Shown piece by piece: positions 25,231 through 32,357 of a DNA stretch of 34,893 bases. The notes below the pieces were generated by a model. That model had not been told where the DNA came from. It ran no database searches and saw only the letters and a list, made by a program, of their open reading frames with translations. The position numbers were made by a program, and so were the translations under genes. Each line of letters opens with the position of its first letter. The stretch's first letter is position 1. Source of the DNA: Lewinella sp. (lineage in GTDB: Bacteria; Bacteroidota; Bacteroidia; Chitinophagales; Saprospiraceae); contig JAGQXH010000007.1 in assembly GCA_020436695.1 (NCBI GenBank), positions 1-34,893 on the forward strand. The letters are read 5' to 3'.

Positions 25231-25352
25231 GACGGGGCAAAAATAAATGAACCAATTTTAGGTTTTTAATATTTCGCTAAGCCATTAACTAGCAGGAAAT
25301 GGCGTGCGAAATTTTCAAAACCTCCAGGAAAATTGGTTCATTTATTTCCGTC
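25231..25352. repeat. 122-nt near-perfect palindrome (long hairpin) between lipoprotein and rnpB promoters
   Basis: The outermost pairs are gacgg (25231-25235) with ccgtc (25348-25352). After a 5-nt bulge on the left, aaataaatgaaccaatttt (25241-25259) pairs perfectly with its complement at 25329-25347 (19 bp). Next, aggtttt (25260-25266) pairs with aaaacct (25317-25323) across a 5-nt bulge. An imperfect segment, atatttcgc against gcgaaattt, follows (25268-25277 with 25306-25315). The innermost stem is gccatt (25281-25286) with aatggc (25298-25303), closing an 11-nt loop. In all more than 45 pairs form one hairpin. It has no T-rich exit and is too long for a terminator. The left arm overlaps the -7 box of the lipoprotein gene. 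Confidence 0.85.
25238..25245 (-). promoter_or_regulatory. Bacteroidota -7 box for the small lipoprotein gene
   Basis: On the minus strand this reads TATTTTTG, a perfect TAnnTTTG element about 51 bp before the ATG at 25186. It overlaps the outer left arm of the long palindrome, so any -33 contact would fall inside that structure. Confidence 0.42.
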
Positions 25353-25390
25353 TAACTACTAAGGTAGAAGCGGATTGTTGCCAATTTACG

Positions 25391-25398
25391 TAATTTTG
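25391..25398 (+). promoter_or_regulatory. Bacteroidota -7 box for rnpB
   Basis: TAATTTTG is a perfect TAnnTTTG element ending 6 bases before the first base of the RNase P P1 helix (25405), the spacing expected for transcription starting at about 25403-25405. TTG triplets lie at 25375 and 25378, closer than the usual -33 spacing. Confidence 0.6.
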
Positions 25399-25404
25399 TC
25401 GATT

Positions 25405-25824
25405 CCACCACCGGCCACTCTATCGCGGTTCCGATGCAAATCGGGAATGAGGAAAGTCCGGACAACGTAGAGCACCACACCACCTAACGGGTGGGCTGCA
25501 CCTCAGCAATGAGGTGTGGACAGATAGTGTCACAGAAAGCTATACCGCTCGCCTTCGTCCTTTGGGGCTACGGCGAGTAAGGGTGAAAACGTGCGGTAAG
25601 AGCGCACGCCCGGGCGGGGCAACCCGTCGGGGGGATAAACCTTGTGGGTTGAAATGCCACGTACATCCCGGGGCCTGCGGGCCGCTGAGTTGCTCGCTCA
25701 GTTTTCCCTTCGGGGATGCCGGGAGGGGTAGGCAGATAGAGCCGTCCTGTGAAGGCCGGCCTGGATAAATGATAGAGGCTCCGCTTCGGCGGAGAACAGA
25801 ATCCGGCTTATCGGCCGGGGGTGG
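25405..25824 (+). ncRNA. rnpB: RNase P RNA (bacterial, class A-like)
   Basis: The catalytic RNA of RNase P, which trims the 5' leaders of tRNA precursors. It is recognised from universally conserved parts: GAGGAAAGTCCGGAC (25449-25463, 5' strand of P4 and flank), a CACAGAAA segment near 25531-25538, GTGCGGTAAGAGCGCAC (25591-25607), and the 3' ACAGAATCCGGCTTA (25796-25810, 3' strand of P4). Helix P1 can be drawn: 25405-25416 pairs with 25813-25824 in 12 bp with one A-G mismatch, which sets both ends and a length near 420 nt. A T-run follows directly. A perfect -7 box lies just upstream. Open frames on both strands here (25514-25768 and 25540-25836) are chance frames in a structured RNA gene. 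Confidence 0.95.
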
Positions 25825-25831
25825 ATTTTTT
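25813..25831 (+). terminator. rnpB terminator (P1 3' strand plus T6)
   Basis: The GC-rich 3' strand of P1 (25813-25824) is followed by a and six T's (25826-25831), so the closing helix of the RNA itself can act as the terminator stem. The permease gene converges from the other side, with its stop 19 bp further on. Confidence 0.6.
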
Positions 25832-25849
25832 GACACTCGTGCTGCTCAA

Positions 25850-28258
25850 CTACTCATAACGCAATGAGTCCACCGGATTAGCAGAAGCGGTCTGGTAGAT
25901 CTGCCCGATTAGAGTGACCACTGCAATCAATAGAGCGATCAAGCCACTTAGCAAGTAGATCATGCCGTTTTCCGGTGCTCGGACGGCAAAGTTTTCCAAG
26001 TATCGATGTATCCCCCACCAGGCAATGGGGCAAGCCATCAAAAAGGCCAGTCCGATGATCTTTAAGAAGCGGCGCAGCAATAAGGACATGATTTGAAAGG
26101 TTGATGCTCCGTTTACCTTGCGCACACCGATCTCTTTTACCCGTTGTTGTACATCGAAAAGGGAAATGCTGAACAGGCCGAAAGCGGAGATGATCATGCC
26201 GACGATAGTGAATATGGTATAAATGGAGACAATGCGTTGATCTTCGCGATACAGCGCTTTTACCTCCTCGTCGAAGTAAGTATAGTCGAATTCTTTCCCG
26301 GAATTATACTTTTCAAAAAGACCACTGAGAAAGCTAAGCGCTTCCTGGTCTTTGCCTTCCGCAATGCGCATCATATAGCTGCTTTCGTCCCGATCGTCGA
26401 AGTAGAACATAACTAATGGAGCGATGGGATGAGACAGGTGCTGATAATGAAAGTCCTTGACCACTCCAATAACACTAAAAGGAGATGCTTCTGCTCCCCA
26501 ATAGGAGTTGGCCAGACTGGCTCCTTCCAGATCCCTAAATCCGAAAAAGCGCATGGCGCTCTCGTTAATGACCACTTTGTTCTCCCGGCTTTTATCTTGC
26601 AGTGGGTCAAAAAAATGACCTTGTACGACTTCCAATCCGTATAGATCTTTAAAATTTGGCGTTACGGGAAACCCACGGATGGTGTGATATGCCCCACCTT
26701 CCATATTTTTCCAGGGCGCCTCCCAGGTATTCAGTGGGGTGTTTCCGAAACTCAGATCCGTTAGATGCGGATTGGCCTCAATGGCATCGACAATATGGGT
26801 GATAGCACTTTTTTGTTTGGCTTTTGCGTCGTCAAGTTGTTGTTGGAATTCCTTTAGGATTCCTTCATTGGCCTCTTCCGGGCGTGGCACCAGATCAGAG
26901 GGGCGCTGAAAATTGAAATCGACCTTGATAATGTGTTCACTCTCAATACCCAGGTCTCTGTTCAACATAAAGTTGAGCTGCCGGTGGAAGGAAAGGGAGG
27001 CGATCAACAATGCTACGGAAATCCCAAACTGAATGCCGATCACCCATTTGCGGAAGGTGGAATTTTTAAACCCGCTTAGTCTACCTCGCAGCAAGGTTTC
27101 GGAAGAGATGAAAGATATTCGAAAGATGGGGTACAAGGATAGCAGTGCCGTCAGTCCAACAACCAGACCGAGCGCATAAATAAGATCTTGCGGAAATGAC
27201 AAGGTGACCGGCTTTTCCGAAAATCGTTGCAGCCAGGGCGTCAGGTATAGGATCAGAATGCCGGAAAGCCAAACGGTCACCGTACTGCTGACCAAATTCT
27301 CCAATATGATCTCCAGCCCAATTTCAGGACGGGAAGCTCCCAATACCTTTTTTACCCCAAAATCTCGACTTCGGCGAAGCAGGGTAGCCAGAAAAATGTT
27401 GATGTAATTAAACAAACTTATCCCGAGGATTAGGATGGCGGCCAGAAGCAGAATGTATGCATTCCTTAAATTCCCCTTTTCTAATGTTTGGTCGGATAGA
27501 ATGGAATCATTGAAATACAGATCTGAGAAGGGCACGAATTTTAGACGACTTTCGGGAAACTGTTCGTGATTTCTGCCGGAAAACTCCAGTTCCGTATTGA
27601 TCGGTTCGATGCTCGCTCCGGGATGCAGGCGGATGCACTCCAAGCCACTCTTACTCCAGAATAGTTTGGAATGATAAGGAATGAGTACCTCAAAATCCAG
27701 ACTACTATTCTCCCGCCATTCCTCCAGCAAGCCGGCCACGATAAACTGCTCTCCCTGAAATTGGATCTCCTTTCCGATGGGATCCTCATTGCCGAATAAT
27801 TTTTGAGCTACTGCCGGCTTCAGCAACAGATTTTTGGGGTTTCTGAGGATGTCTTTCGGATCTCCAGATTTGAGGGGAAAGTCAAAGATCTGAAAAAAAG
27901 TACTGTCGGCAACCAGTACCCGCGCTTTGATGCCTTTTTCCCCATGCTCGATCTGATCATCTGGATATAGCGCCAAAAAGGCGTGGCTCACTACCTCAGG
28001 AAATTTGGTGTAATCCGTCTTAAAAAATCTAGTCGGGGACGTATATTCGGGCTGGCTCATCGGCGTAGCCCGAATAGTTGCAAAATAGATATCGTCGATC
28101 CCCTTGTGGAACCGGTTCGTATTCCATTCGAATTGGCTGTACTTAAAAAGGAACAGAGAACAACTCAGTCCAAGGGTCAGGCCGAGCATATTCAAGAAGG
28201 AATGGGGGTGGGCGGCGAAAATATTTCTGAAGGCTTGTATGAGGCGATACTTAAACAT
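25850..28258 (-). CDS. ABC transporter permease, FtsX/MacB type (duplicated MacB_PCD + FtsX)
   Basis: An 802-residue inner-membrane permease of the Bacteroidota FtsX/MacB type, presumably part of a mechanotransmission-type ABC system that acts on periplasmic or outer-membrane substrates. The start FKYRLIQAFRNIFAAHPHSF, then a helix (LNMLGLTLGLSCSLFLFKY, about 22-40), opens a periplasmic MacB_PCD domain. Three helices follow at about 270-390, including the FtsX signature FGVKKVLGASRPEIG. A second copy begins with a helix at about 408-428 (KWVIGIQFGISVALLIASL), a second periplasmic domain, and three last helices with IGVRKVNGASTFQIMSLLLRRFL. No ATPase or periplasmic adaptor gene is adjacent, so it must use a partner encoded elsewhere. 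A decayed two-component system lies upstream. Confidence 0.9.
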   Translation of the reverse strand: MFKYRLIQAFRNIFAAHPHSFLNMLGLTLGLSCSLFLFKYSQFEWNTNRFHKGIDDIYFATIRATPMSQPEYTSPTRFFKTDYTKFPEVVSHAFLALYPDDQIEHGEKGIKARVLVADSTFFQIFDFPLKSGDPKDILRNPKNLLLKPAVAQKLFGNEDPIGKEIQFQGEQFIVAGLLEEWRENSSLDFEVLIPYHSKLFWSKSGLECIRLHPGASIEPINTELEFSGRNHEQFPESRLKFVPFSDLYFNDSILSDQTLEKGNLRNAYILLLAAILILGISLFNYINIFLATLLRRSRDFGVKKVLGASRPEIGLEIILENLVSSTVTVWLSGILILYLTPWLQRFSEKPVTLSFPQDLIYALGLVVGLTALLSLYPIFRISFISSETLLRGRLSGFKNSTFRKWVIGIQFGISVALLIASLSFHRQLNFMLNRDLGIESEHIIKVDFNFQRPSDLVPRPEEANEGILKEFQQQLDDAKAKQKSAITHIVDAIEANPHLTDLSFGNTPLNTWEAPWKNMEGGAYHTIRGFPVTPNFKDLYGLEVVQGHFFDPLQDKSRENKVVINESAMRFFGFRDLEGASLANSYWGAEASPFSVIGVVKDFHYQHLSHPIAPLVMFYFDDRDESSYMMRIAEGKDQEALSFLSGLFEKYNSGKEFDYTYFDEEVKALYREDQRIVSIYTIFTIVGMIISAFGLFSISLFDVQQRVKEIGVRKVNGASTFQIMSLLLRRFLKIIGLAFLMACPIAWWGIHRYLENFAVRAPENGMIYLLSGLIALLIAVVTLIGQIYQTASANPVDSLRYE

Positions 28259-28504
28259 CTGATCTTTTTTTCATCATGAATGGTCGCTTATATTCTAATT
28301 ATTCAAATGGCATGCCATCACTTCATAATAGCCATGAGAGAAGGAGGCAAAGAGAGGTGATCTTTTTGTGTTTCGTTTTTTAAGGCATTGAAAATAAATT
28401 GGTTGTATTTTTTTAGATGCAGGATAAACCTCCGGGTCATTTGTTTTTTGAACTTTGCCAGTAATAAACCAAGATAGTTGTTCGCGGGAATATCGTCAAA
28501 AAAA

Positions 28505-28519
28505 TGGACAGTCGATTGC
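28505..28519 (+). promoter_or_regulatory. Sigma-54-like (-24/-12) promoter candidate
   Basis: TGGACAG-N4-TTGC keeps the two invariant dinucleotides, GG (28506-28507) and GC (28518-28519), at the exact 10-nt spacing, with a perfect TTGC. The middle of the -24 box differs from TGGCACG. It points toward the two-component remnants on +. A weaker GG/GC pair on the minus strand (28457-28470) points toward the permease gene. Confidence 0.4.
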
Positions 28520-28564
28520 CCAAATATTCGACATTCGTTTTATAGTCTAATTATCTTCAAAGTC

Positions 28565-28630
28565 ATGGCCGGAAAAGCACATCACCTTTTACTTATAGAT
28601 GCCCACCTGGGCACTGGAACTTACCGGTAG
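28565..28630 (+). pseudogene. Possible N-terminal remnant of a response regulator
   Basis: A 21-codon frame begins MAGKAHHLLLIDAH, which resembles the first strand of a receiver domain (K-x-x-LLLIDDD) with the acidic pair lost, then runs into a stop after about seven more residues. It is too short to judge alone. The call rests on its position about 45 bp after a sigma-54-like site and before a histidine-kinase remnant on the same strand, the order seen in Bacteroidota permease-linked two-component loci. Inference; it could be chance. Confidence 0.3.
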
Positions 28631-28659
28631 GCAACATTTAGGACATTAGGATCAACTGA

Positions 28660-28823
28660 AAGCAGTGGATCTTCACCTTTTCCAATAAGGTAGAAGGTTC
28701 TGGCATTGGTTTTAGCCTTGCGCGGCATATCCTTCGGCTGCATGGAGGCAGCCTGAACGGGACAATCGGCCGGAGAGCGGGGCGGTGTTTAAGATGGTGG
28801 TTCCGCAAATGCCTGGCAATTGA
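28660..28823 (+). pseudogene. Histidine kinase remnant: C-terminal ATPase domain (G2 box) with frameshift
   Basis: From 28660 the frame reads WIFTFSNKVEGSGIGFSLAR, then HILRLHGGSLNGTIG. This is the G2-box region and following helix/strand of a histidine-kinase HATPase_c domain (compare FSTK-x-x-GSGIGLSLAR-x-I-x-x-LHGGS). Near 28771-28780 the homology jumps one frame: PESGAVFKMVVPQM runs to a stop at 28821-28823 and matches the usual domain ending (G-x-x-F-x-x-x-LP). A TGA at 28657 cuts the frame upstream, and no kinase sequence lies before it. The gene is therefore both frameshifted and lacking nearly all of its 5' part. It is the C-terminal end of a lost sensor kinase, presumably the regulator of the adjacent permease. 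Confidence 0.75.
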
Positions 28824-28890
28824 CCGATTGGTTTATCGAAGAAATTGCTCTACACGGTAATCACCTGCCAAGTGCCCGGCATCTGCTGCC

Positions 28891-31410
28891 TCAAAACTCT
28901 TTCTCCCCAAACTCAATTTTCGGTAGCTCCACCTTTTTACTCTGGCGATTCAGTTGATACATCACACCAAGCATCAGAATATCCACTTCGTATACGTAAT
29001 TGGTAGTAGTGTAGAAATCATCCCGCACCGTAGTGATGCGTTGCTCATTGGACTGGAGCAGCCCCATATCCATATTCAGCCATTGCAGGCTGACGGCCAG
29101 TTTCTTGTCCAGAAAAGTTTTGCGTAAACTGAGGCTGGGGTTATAGAAACGCGAATCCCGGCCCTGGGCAGTGATCTGTTCGGATAAGTAGTTTAGGCCC
29201 ACTTGCAGGTCCATGGTGCCGGATAGTTTAAAGTCCGTCGTGGCATTGATGGAATAGATGACATTGGCGGTACTGATCGCATCACCGAACAACTGTCCTT
29301 TGATCCGGTAATGATACACATTACCCCCCAAGAACAGCCGCCACCAGGAAGCCGGATAGAGCGTGGTACCCATTTCGAGCCCCAGTACGCGGGCCTGGCC
29401 GGCATTGGTATAGATACGGTTGAGAATGGTGTCGTTAAAAATGGTGTTCACCCGGTTGATCACATTGGCCACCTTGCGAAAGTAAGCGGTAGCGTATACG
29501 GAGTTATCCTCCCAGGATCTTACCAGGCCCACTTCCGCCAGATCGATGTATTCGGGCAAGAGGGTGGCATCTCCCTGCTCCAGTGTTTCGGAATGTTCTC
29601 TTTCCGGGAAGGGCGTCATTTTAAAGGTCGTGGTCCGTTCTATACGCCGGCTGTAACCGCCTTTCAAAGCAAGTCCGTTGCCCAGATCATATTGAAGATT
29701 AAGCGATGGGAACAGATTGAAACGATCCAGTTGGTAAAGCGTATCCGGCTTGGCAATGTCTACCTGGCGATTAAAATATTCCAGCCGCAGTCCACCGGCG
29801 TACTGCAACTTGCCTACACTGCCCGATAGCTGGCTGTAGACTGAATGGATCTGCCGCTTCAACTCGATCCGGTTGGTAAATAGTGAATTCTCCTCCCAGG
29901 TGCCGGTATCGAAATTGCGATCCAGATAGATGAAATCACCGGGATGGTTAAGGTAGCGGAACTGATAGCCACTTTCCCATTTGGCCACTCCCAACTTGCT
30001 GCTGAAATCCATCTGCAGGCGATACCCGTCCAGCGGATTATCATTATCGTTGTACTGCAATTGCAGGGTGTCCAGGGTATTGGGCCAGGCCAGGTTGAGG
30101 TTGTCGGTAGGGCCGCCCAATATGGTTCTTTCGTATAGGCCGGAAATCTTGAGGGTGGAAGATGGTCCGGTTTGTAAGCTGTAATCCAGTGCAGCGATCA
30201 GGAAGTCTCCCCGCCTTACCCGCAGGTTTTCATTGTAGTAGGTGAAGAGGCTGAGTGGTGCAGCGGTATCCAGTACACGCCCATTTGCCTTATATTGGTC
30301 CCAATAAGCTTCCGGACCCAGAAACTGAGCATTGGGAATGACCGTCTTCTGATTGCTGAAATAAAGAATGTCGGCAGTACGGTACTGCGTTCTTTTTCCC
30401 GCAAAAAAGCCGGCCCCGATCGTTTGGCGTTCGTCGGGAGCAAAACGGAAACTGGCCCGTCCGGAATAATTTTCCCGGTTGAAACTGCGCTCCCCGTCGG
30501 AGGGGAATTCGGTTAACACCTCATCGATATAAGTGTTGACGTAGCCCTCCCGGCGTCCGGCGAGATCATCCCGGCTGTAATCGAATCCGGCGGAAATATC
30601 CCATTTCCTCTTTATCACATTCAGGGTTACATCGCCACCGTAGCGGCGGGCGGCTTCGGCATTGTCATATGGCTCCAGACTGGGTAGCCCTATGCGGGCA
30701 TTGGCAATGAGGAACAGACCGTCGGTAGCTCCCCGACGGGTCTTGATATTGATGATCCCGGCTCCACCGTCCGGATCGTATTTGGCCGAAGGAGCGGTAA
30801 TGATCTCCACATCCTCGATGGCATTGGCTGCTATGCGGCCGAGGGCTGCGGCCGGATCGGTCTGCACCGGCTTGCCATTGATCATAACGATGAAGCCGGT
30901 AGTGCCGCGCACCGAAATTTCGCCTAAAGCATTGACCGAGATGGAAGGTAAATTGCGCAGTACGTCGGTAGCGGTACCACCCTGAGCGTTCCTAAACTGG
31001 CCGGCATCAAACACCTGCTTGTCCAGTTGGTGCAGGGAGGTGATCTCGCGGCCCTTCACTTCTACTTCCTGTAGGATACTGGCACTGACGCTCAGTGTAA
31101 GCACCCCCAGGTCGGTTTGCCGCTCCGGGACGAAAACTTCCGACTGATAAGGTTCGTAGCCCAAAAACTGAGCAATAATGTAAATGTTTTCTACAGGGAT
31201 CTTTTCCAGAGAAAAATTACCGGCTTCATCACTGACGACGCCACTGTGCAGACTGGAATCTCTTTCGAGAAAAACGGTGATACTGGCATACTCAATGGCA
31301 ACTCCGTCTACATCGACGATCCTACCTTTGATGTTAGCTGTCTGTTGGGCAGATAGTTGCCATGCGGAAAGTAACAATCCGCTTAAAAGGACGGTACGAA
31401 TGGTGAACAC
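28891..31410 (-). CDS. TonB-dependent outer-membrane receptor (OMP_b-brl_3 type)
   Basis: An 839-residue outer-membrane beta-barrel of the Bacteroidota 'outer membrane beta-barrel family' (OMP_b-brl_3). The initiation codon is GTG at 31410; the signal peptide (about 1-22, SAWQLSAQQ) begins right there, which supports it. Next are a carboxypeptidase-regulatory-like domain (about 26-105, with GRIVDVDGVAIEYASITV), a plug (about 115-225) with DVLRNLPSISVNALGEISVRG, GFIVMINGKPV and EIITAPSAKYDPDGGAGIINI, and a barrel of about 600 residues. There is no SusD partner, so it is not a classical glycan SusC/D pair; substrate unknown. An AraC regulator gene lies 74 bp upstream on the same strand, with candidate operators in the gap. 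Confidence 0.9.
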   Translation of the reverse strand: MFTIRTVLLSGLLLSAWQLSAQQTANIKGRIVDVDGVAIEYASITVFLERDSSLHSGVVSDEAGNFSLEKIPVENIYIIAQFLGYEPYQSEVFVPERQTDLGVLTLSVSASILQEVEVKGREITSLHQLDKQVFDAGQFRNAQGGTATDVLRNLPSISVNALGEISVRGTTGFIVMINGKPVQTDPAAALGRIAANAIEDVEIITAPSAKYDPDGGAGIINIKTRRGATDGLFLIANARIGLPSLEPYDNAEAARRYGGDVTLNVIKRKWDISAGFDYSRDDLAGRREGYVNTYIDEVLTEFPSDGERSFNRENYSGRASFRFAPDERQTIGAGFFAGKRTQYRTADILYFSNQKTVIPNAQFLGPEAYWDQYKANGRVLDTAAPLSLFTYYNENLRVRRGDFLIAALDYSLQTGPSSTLKISGLYERTILGGPTDNLNLAWPNTLDTLQLQYNDNDNPLDGYRLQMDFSSKLGVAKWESGYQFRYLNHPGDFIYLDRNFDTGTWEENSLFTNRIELKRQIHSVYSQLSGSVGKLQYAGGLRLEYFNRQVDIAKPDTLYQLDRFNLFPSLNLQYDLGNGLALKGGYSRRIERTTTFKMTPFPEREHSETLEQGDATLLPEYIDLAEVGLVRSWEDNSVYATAYFRKVANVINRVNTIFNDTILNRIYTNAGQARVLGLEMGTTLYPASWWRLFLGGNVYHYRIKGQLFGDAISTANVIYSINATTDFKLSGTMDLQVGLNYLSEQITAQGRDSRFYNPSLSLRKTFLDKKLAVSLQWLNMDMGLLQSNEQRITTVRDDFYTTTNYVYEVDILMLGVMYQLNRQSKKVELPKIEFGEKEF

Positions 31411-31412
31411 AC

Positions 31413-31440
31413 TTCTAGGTTTTAAGCCCTAAAAGTAGAA
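31413..31440. promoter_or_regulatory. Imperfect palindrome just upstream of the receptor start codon
   Basis: TTCTA (31413) and TTTTA (31420) on the left match TAAAA (31430) and TAGAA (31436) on the right around agccc. The palindrome is 3 bp from the GTG start, so it would lie in the mRNA leader or the core promoter. It may be an operator or a leader stem that hides the start; undecided. Confidence 0.3.
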
Positions 31441-31451
31441 ACGGGGTTTTC

Positions 31452-31464
31452 GTCCAGATAGGAC
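31452..31464. promoter_or_regulatory. Candidate AraC operator GTCC-N5-GGAC
   Basis: gtcc (31452-31455) and ggac (31461-31464) are inverted 4-mers around agata; on the minus strand the site reads TTGTCCTATCTGGACGA. It is about 40 bp upstream of the receptor start and just after the AraC gene, a natural place for that regulator to bind. The match is short, so support comes mainly from position. Confidence 0.3.
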
Positions 31465-31484
31465 AATTGGCCGTAAAAATGGTA

Positions 31485-32312
31485 TTATTGGAAATATTGG
31501 GACCTGAACTGCAACGGCGTAATCTTTTCGTGTTTTTTAAAGAAGCGGATGAAGTAAGATGCATCGTTAAAATGCAGCATGGCCGCTATTTCATTGATCG
31601 TATTTTCAGTGTGCAGCAGGTATCTTTTCGCTTCCAGCAACAATTGATCGGTGATCAGAAGACCGGCACTTTTACCGGCTTCCTTCCGGCAAACTGTGTT
31701 CAACTTCTGACGGCTAGTATTGAGATAATAGGCAAAATCATTTACCGTTCGTAAGCCCGGGCATTGTTCATCCAGCGCGCGCCGGAACTGATGGAACAGG
31801 TCATTGGAGTACGGATTCTTAAGCTCAGTTTCCGAAAAGCGCATGATCTTGGAAAAAATAACCCTTAAATATCCCTGAATGACCTGCTCGGAAAATTCAT
31901 TGGTCTGATTGAATTCCCGGTAAATATCATTGAAGATGAATTCAAAGGAATTATCCGGTGCCAGCGGGATACGTACAATGGTATCGAGATTTTTTATGAG
32001 CTGGTGTATCGATACTTCTTTCAGCTGATGAAAGAACTGTTCCCGGAAAAGAATGACAAACCCTTTCGGAATTGTGGTAAATTGCCAGCAATGCATCTGC
32101 CCCGGCTGCATGAAGTACAATTCCGGAGCTTCAATTTTAAACTGGTTCGTTTCTATCCAGTGGAATCCCTGACCCTCGGTAAGGAAAATAAGTTCGTGGT
32201 ATCCTTCATGTTTGTGCGGCCTCGTTTTTTTGATCTTCTCCTTAAAACGGGAGATCTTGAACAACTGGCCTTCCTTCAGTTTGTTCTTAAATGGAATGGA
32301 TGTTGTCTGCAT
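31485..32312 (-). CDS. AraC family transcriptional regulator
   Basis: A 275-residue one-component regulator. The N-terminal half has a cupin-type sensing domain (HKHEGYHELIFLTEGQGFHW at about 33-52, then PELYFMQPGQMHCW), which binds a small effector. The C-terminal about 95 residues hold the two helix-turn-helix motifs: first TVNDFAYYLNTSRQKLNTVCRKEAG, second NTINEIAAMLHFNDASYFIRFFKKHEKITPLQFR, with the A-x-x-x-x-F-x-D-x-S-Y-F-x-R-x-F-K signature. The ligand is unknown. The gene precedes the TonB receptor on the same strand (74 bp) and is divergent from the exported methyltransferase gene with only 45 bp between starts, so it could control both. Confidence 0.92.
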   Translation of the reverse strand: MQTTSIPFKNKLKEGQLFKISRFKEKIKKTRPHKHEGYHELIFLTEGQGFHWIETNQFKIEAPELYFMQPGQMHCWQFTTIPKGFVILFREQFFHQLKEVSIHQLIKNLDTIVRIPLAPDNSFEFIFNDIYREFNQTNEFSEQVIQGYLRVIFSKIMRFSETELKNPYSNDLFHQFRRALDEQCPGLRTVNDFAYYLNTSRQKLNTVCRKEAGKSAGLLITDQLLLEAKRYLLHTENTINEIAAMLHFNDASYFIRFFKKHEKITPLQFRSQYFQ

Positions 32313-32357
32313 AGCTATATATTCTGAGGGGCCGGGCGGATCTACTAAAAAGCAACT

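Larger units (their letters stand above)
28259..28890. other. 632-bp stretch without intact gene
   Basis: This stretch lies between the permease start and the end of the TonB receptor gene. It contains the sigma-54-like site (28505-28519), a possible response-regulator start (28565-28630) and the kinase remnant (28660-28823). The part nearest the permease (28259-28500) is AT-rich with several T-runs. It carries a 40-codon minus-strand frame at 28318-28440, in a stop-free stretch of about 70 codons, that I could not link to any family. Otherwise I see nothing coding. Confidence 0.6.

Noticed and set aside
25514-25836. Open frames on both strands (84 and 98 codons)
   Set aside because: They lie wholly or almost wholly inside the RNase P RNA gene; the Arg/Pro/Gly-rich composition reflects the structured GC-rich RNA.
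28318-28440. 40-codon minus-strand frame starting MTRRFILHLKKYNQF, 59 bp before the permease, in a stop-free stretch of about 70 codons
   Set aside because: No family recognised, and the region is AT-rich and overlaps the opposite-strand sigma-54-like site. It could be a gene remnant, but a frame this short can arise by chance; a translated search would decide.
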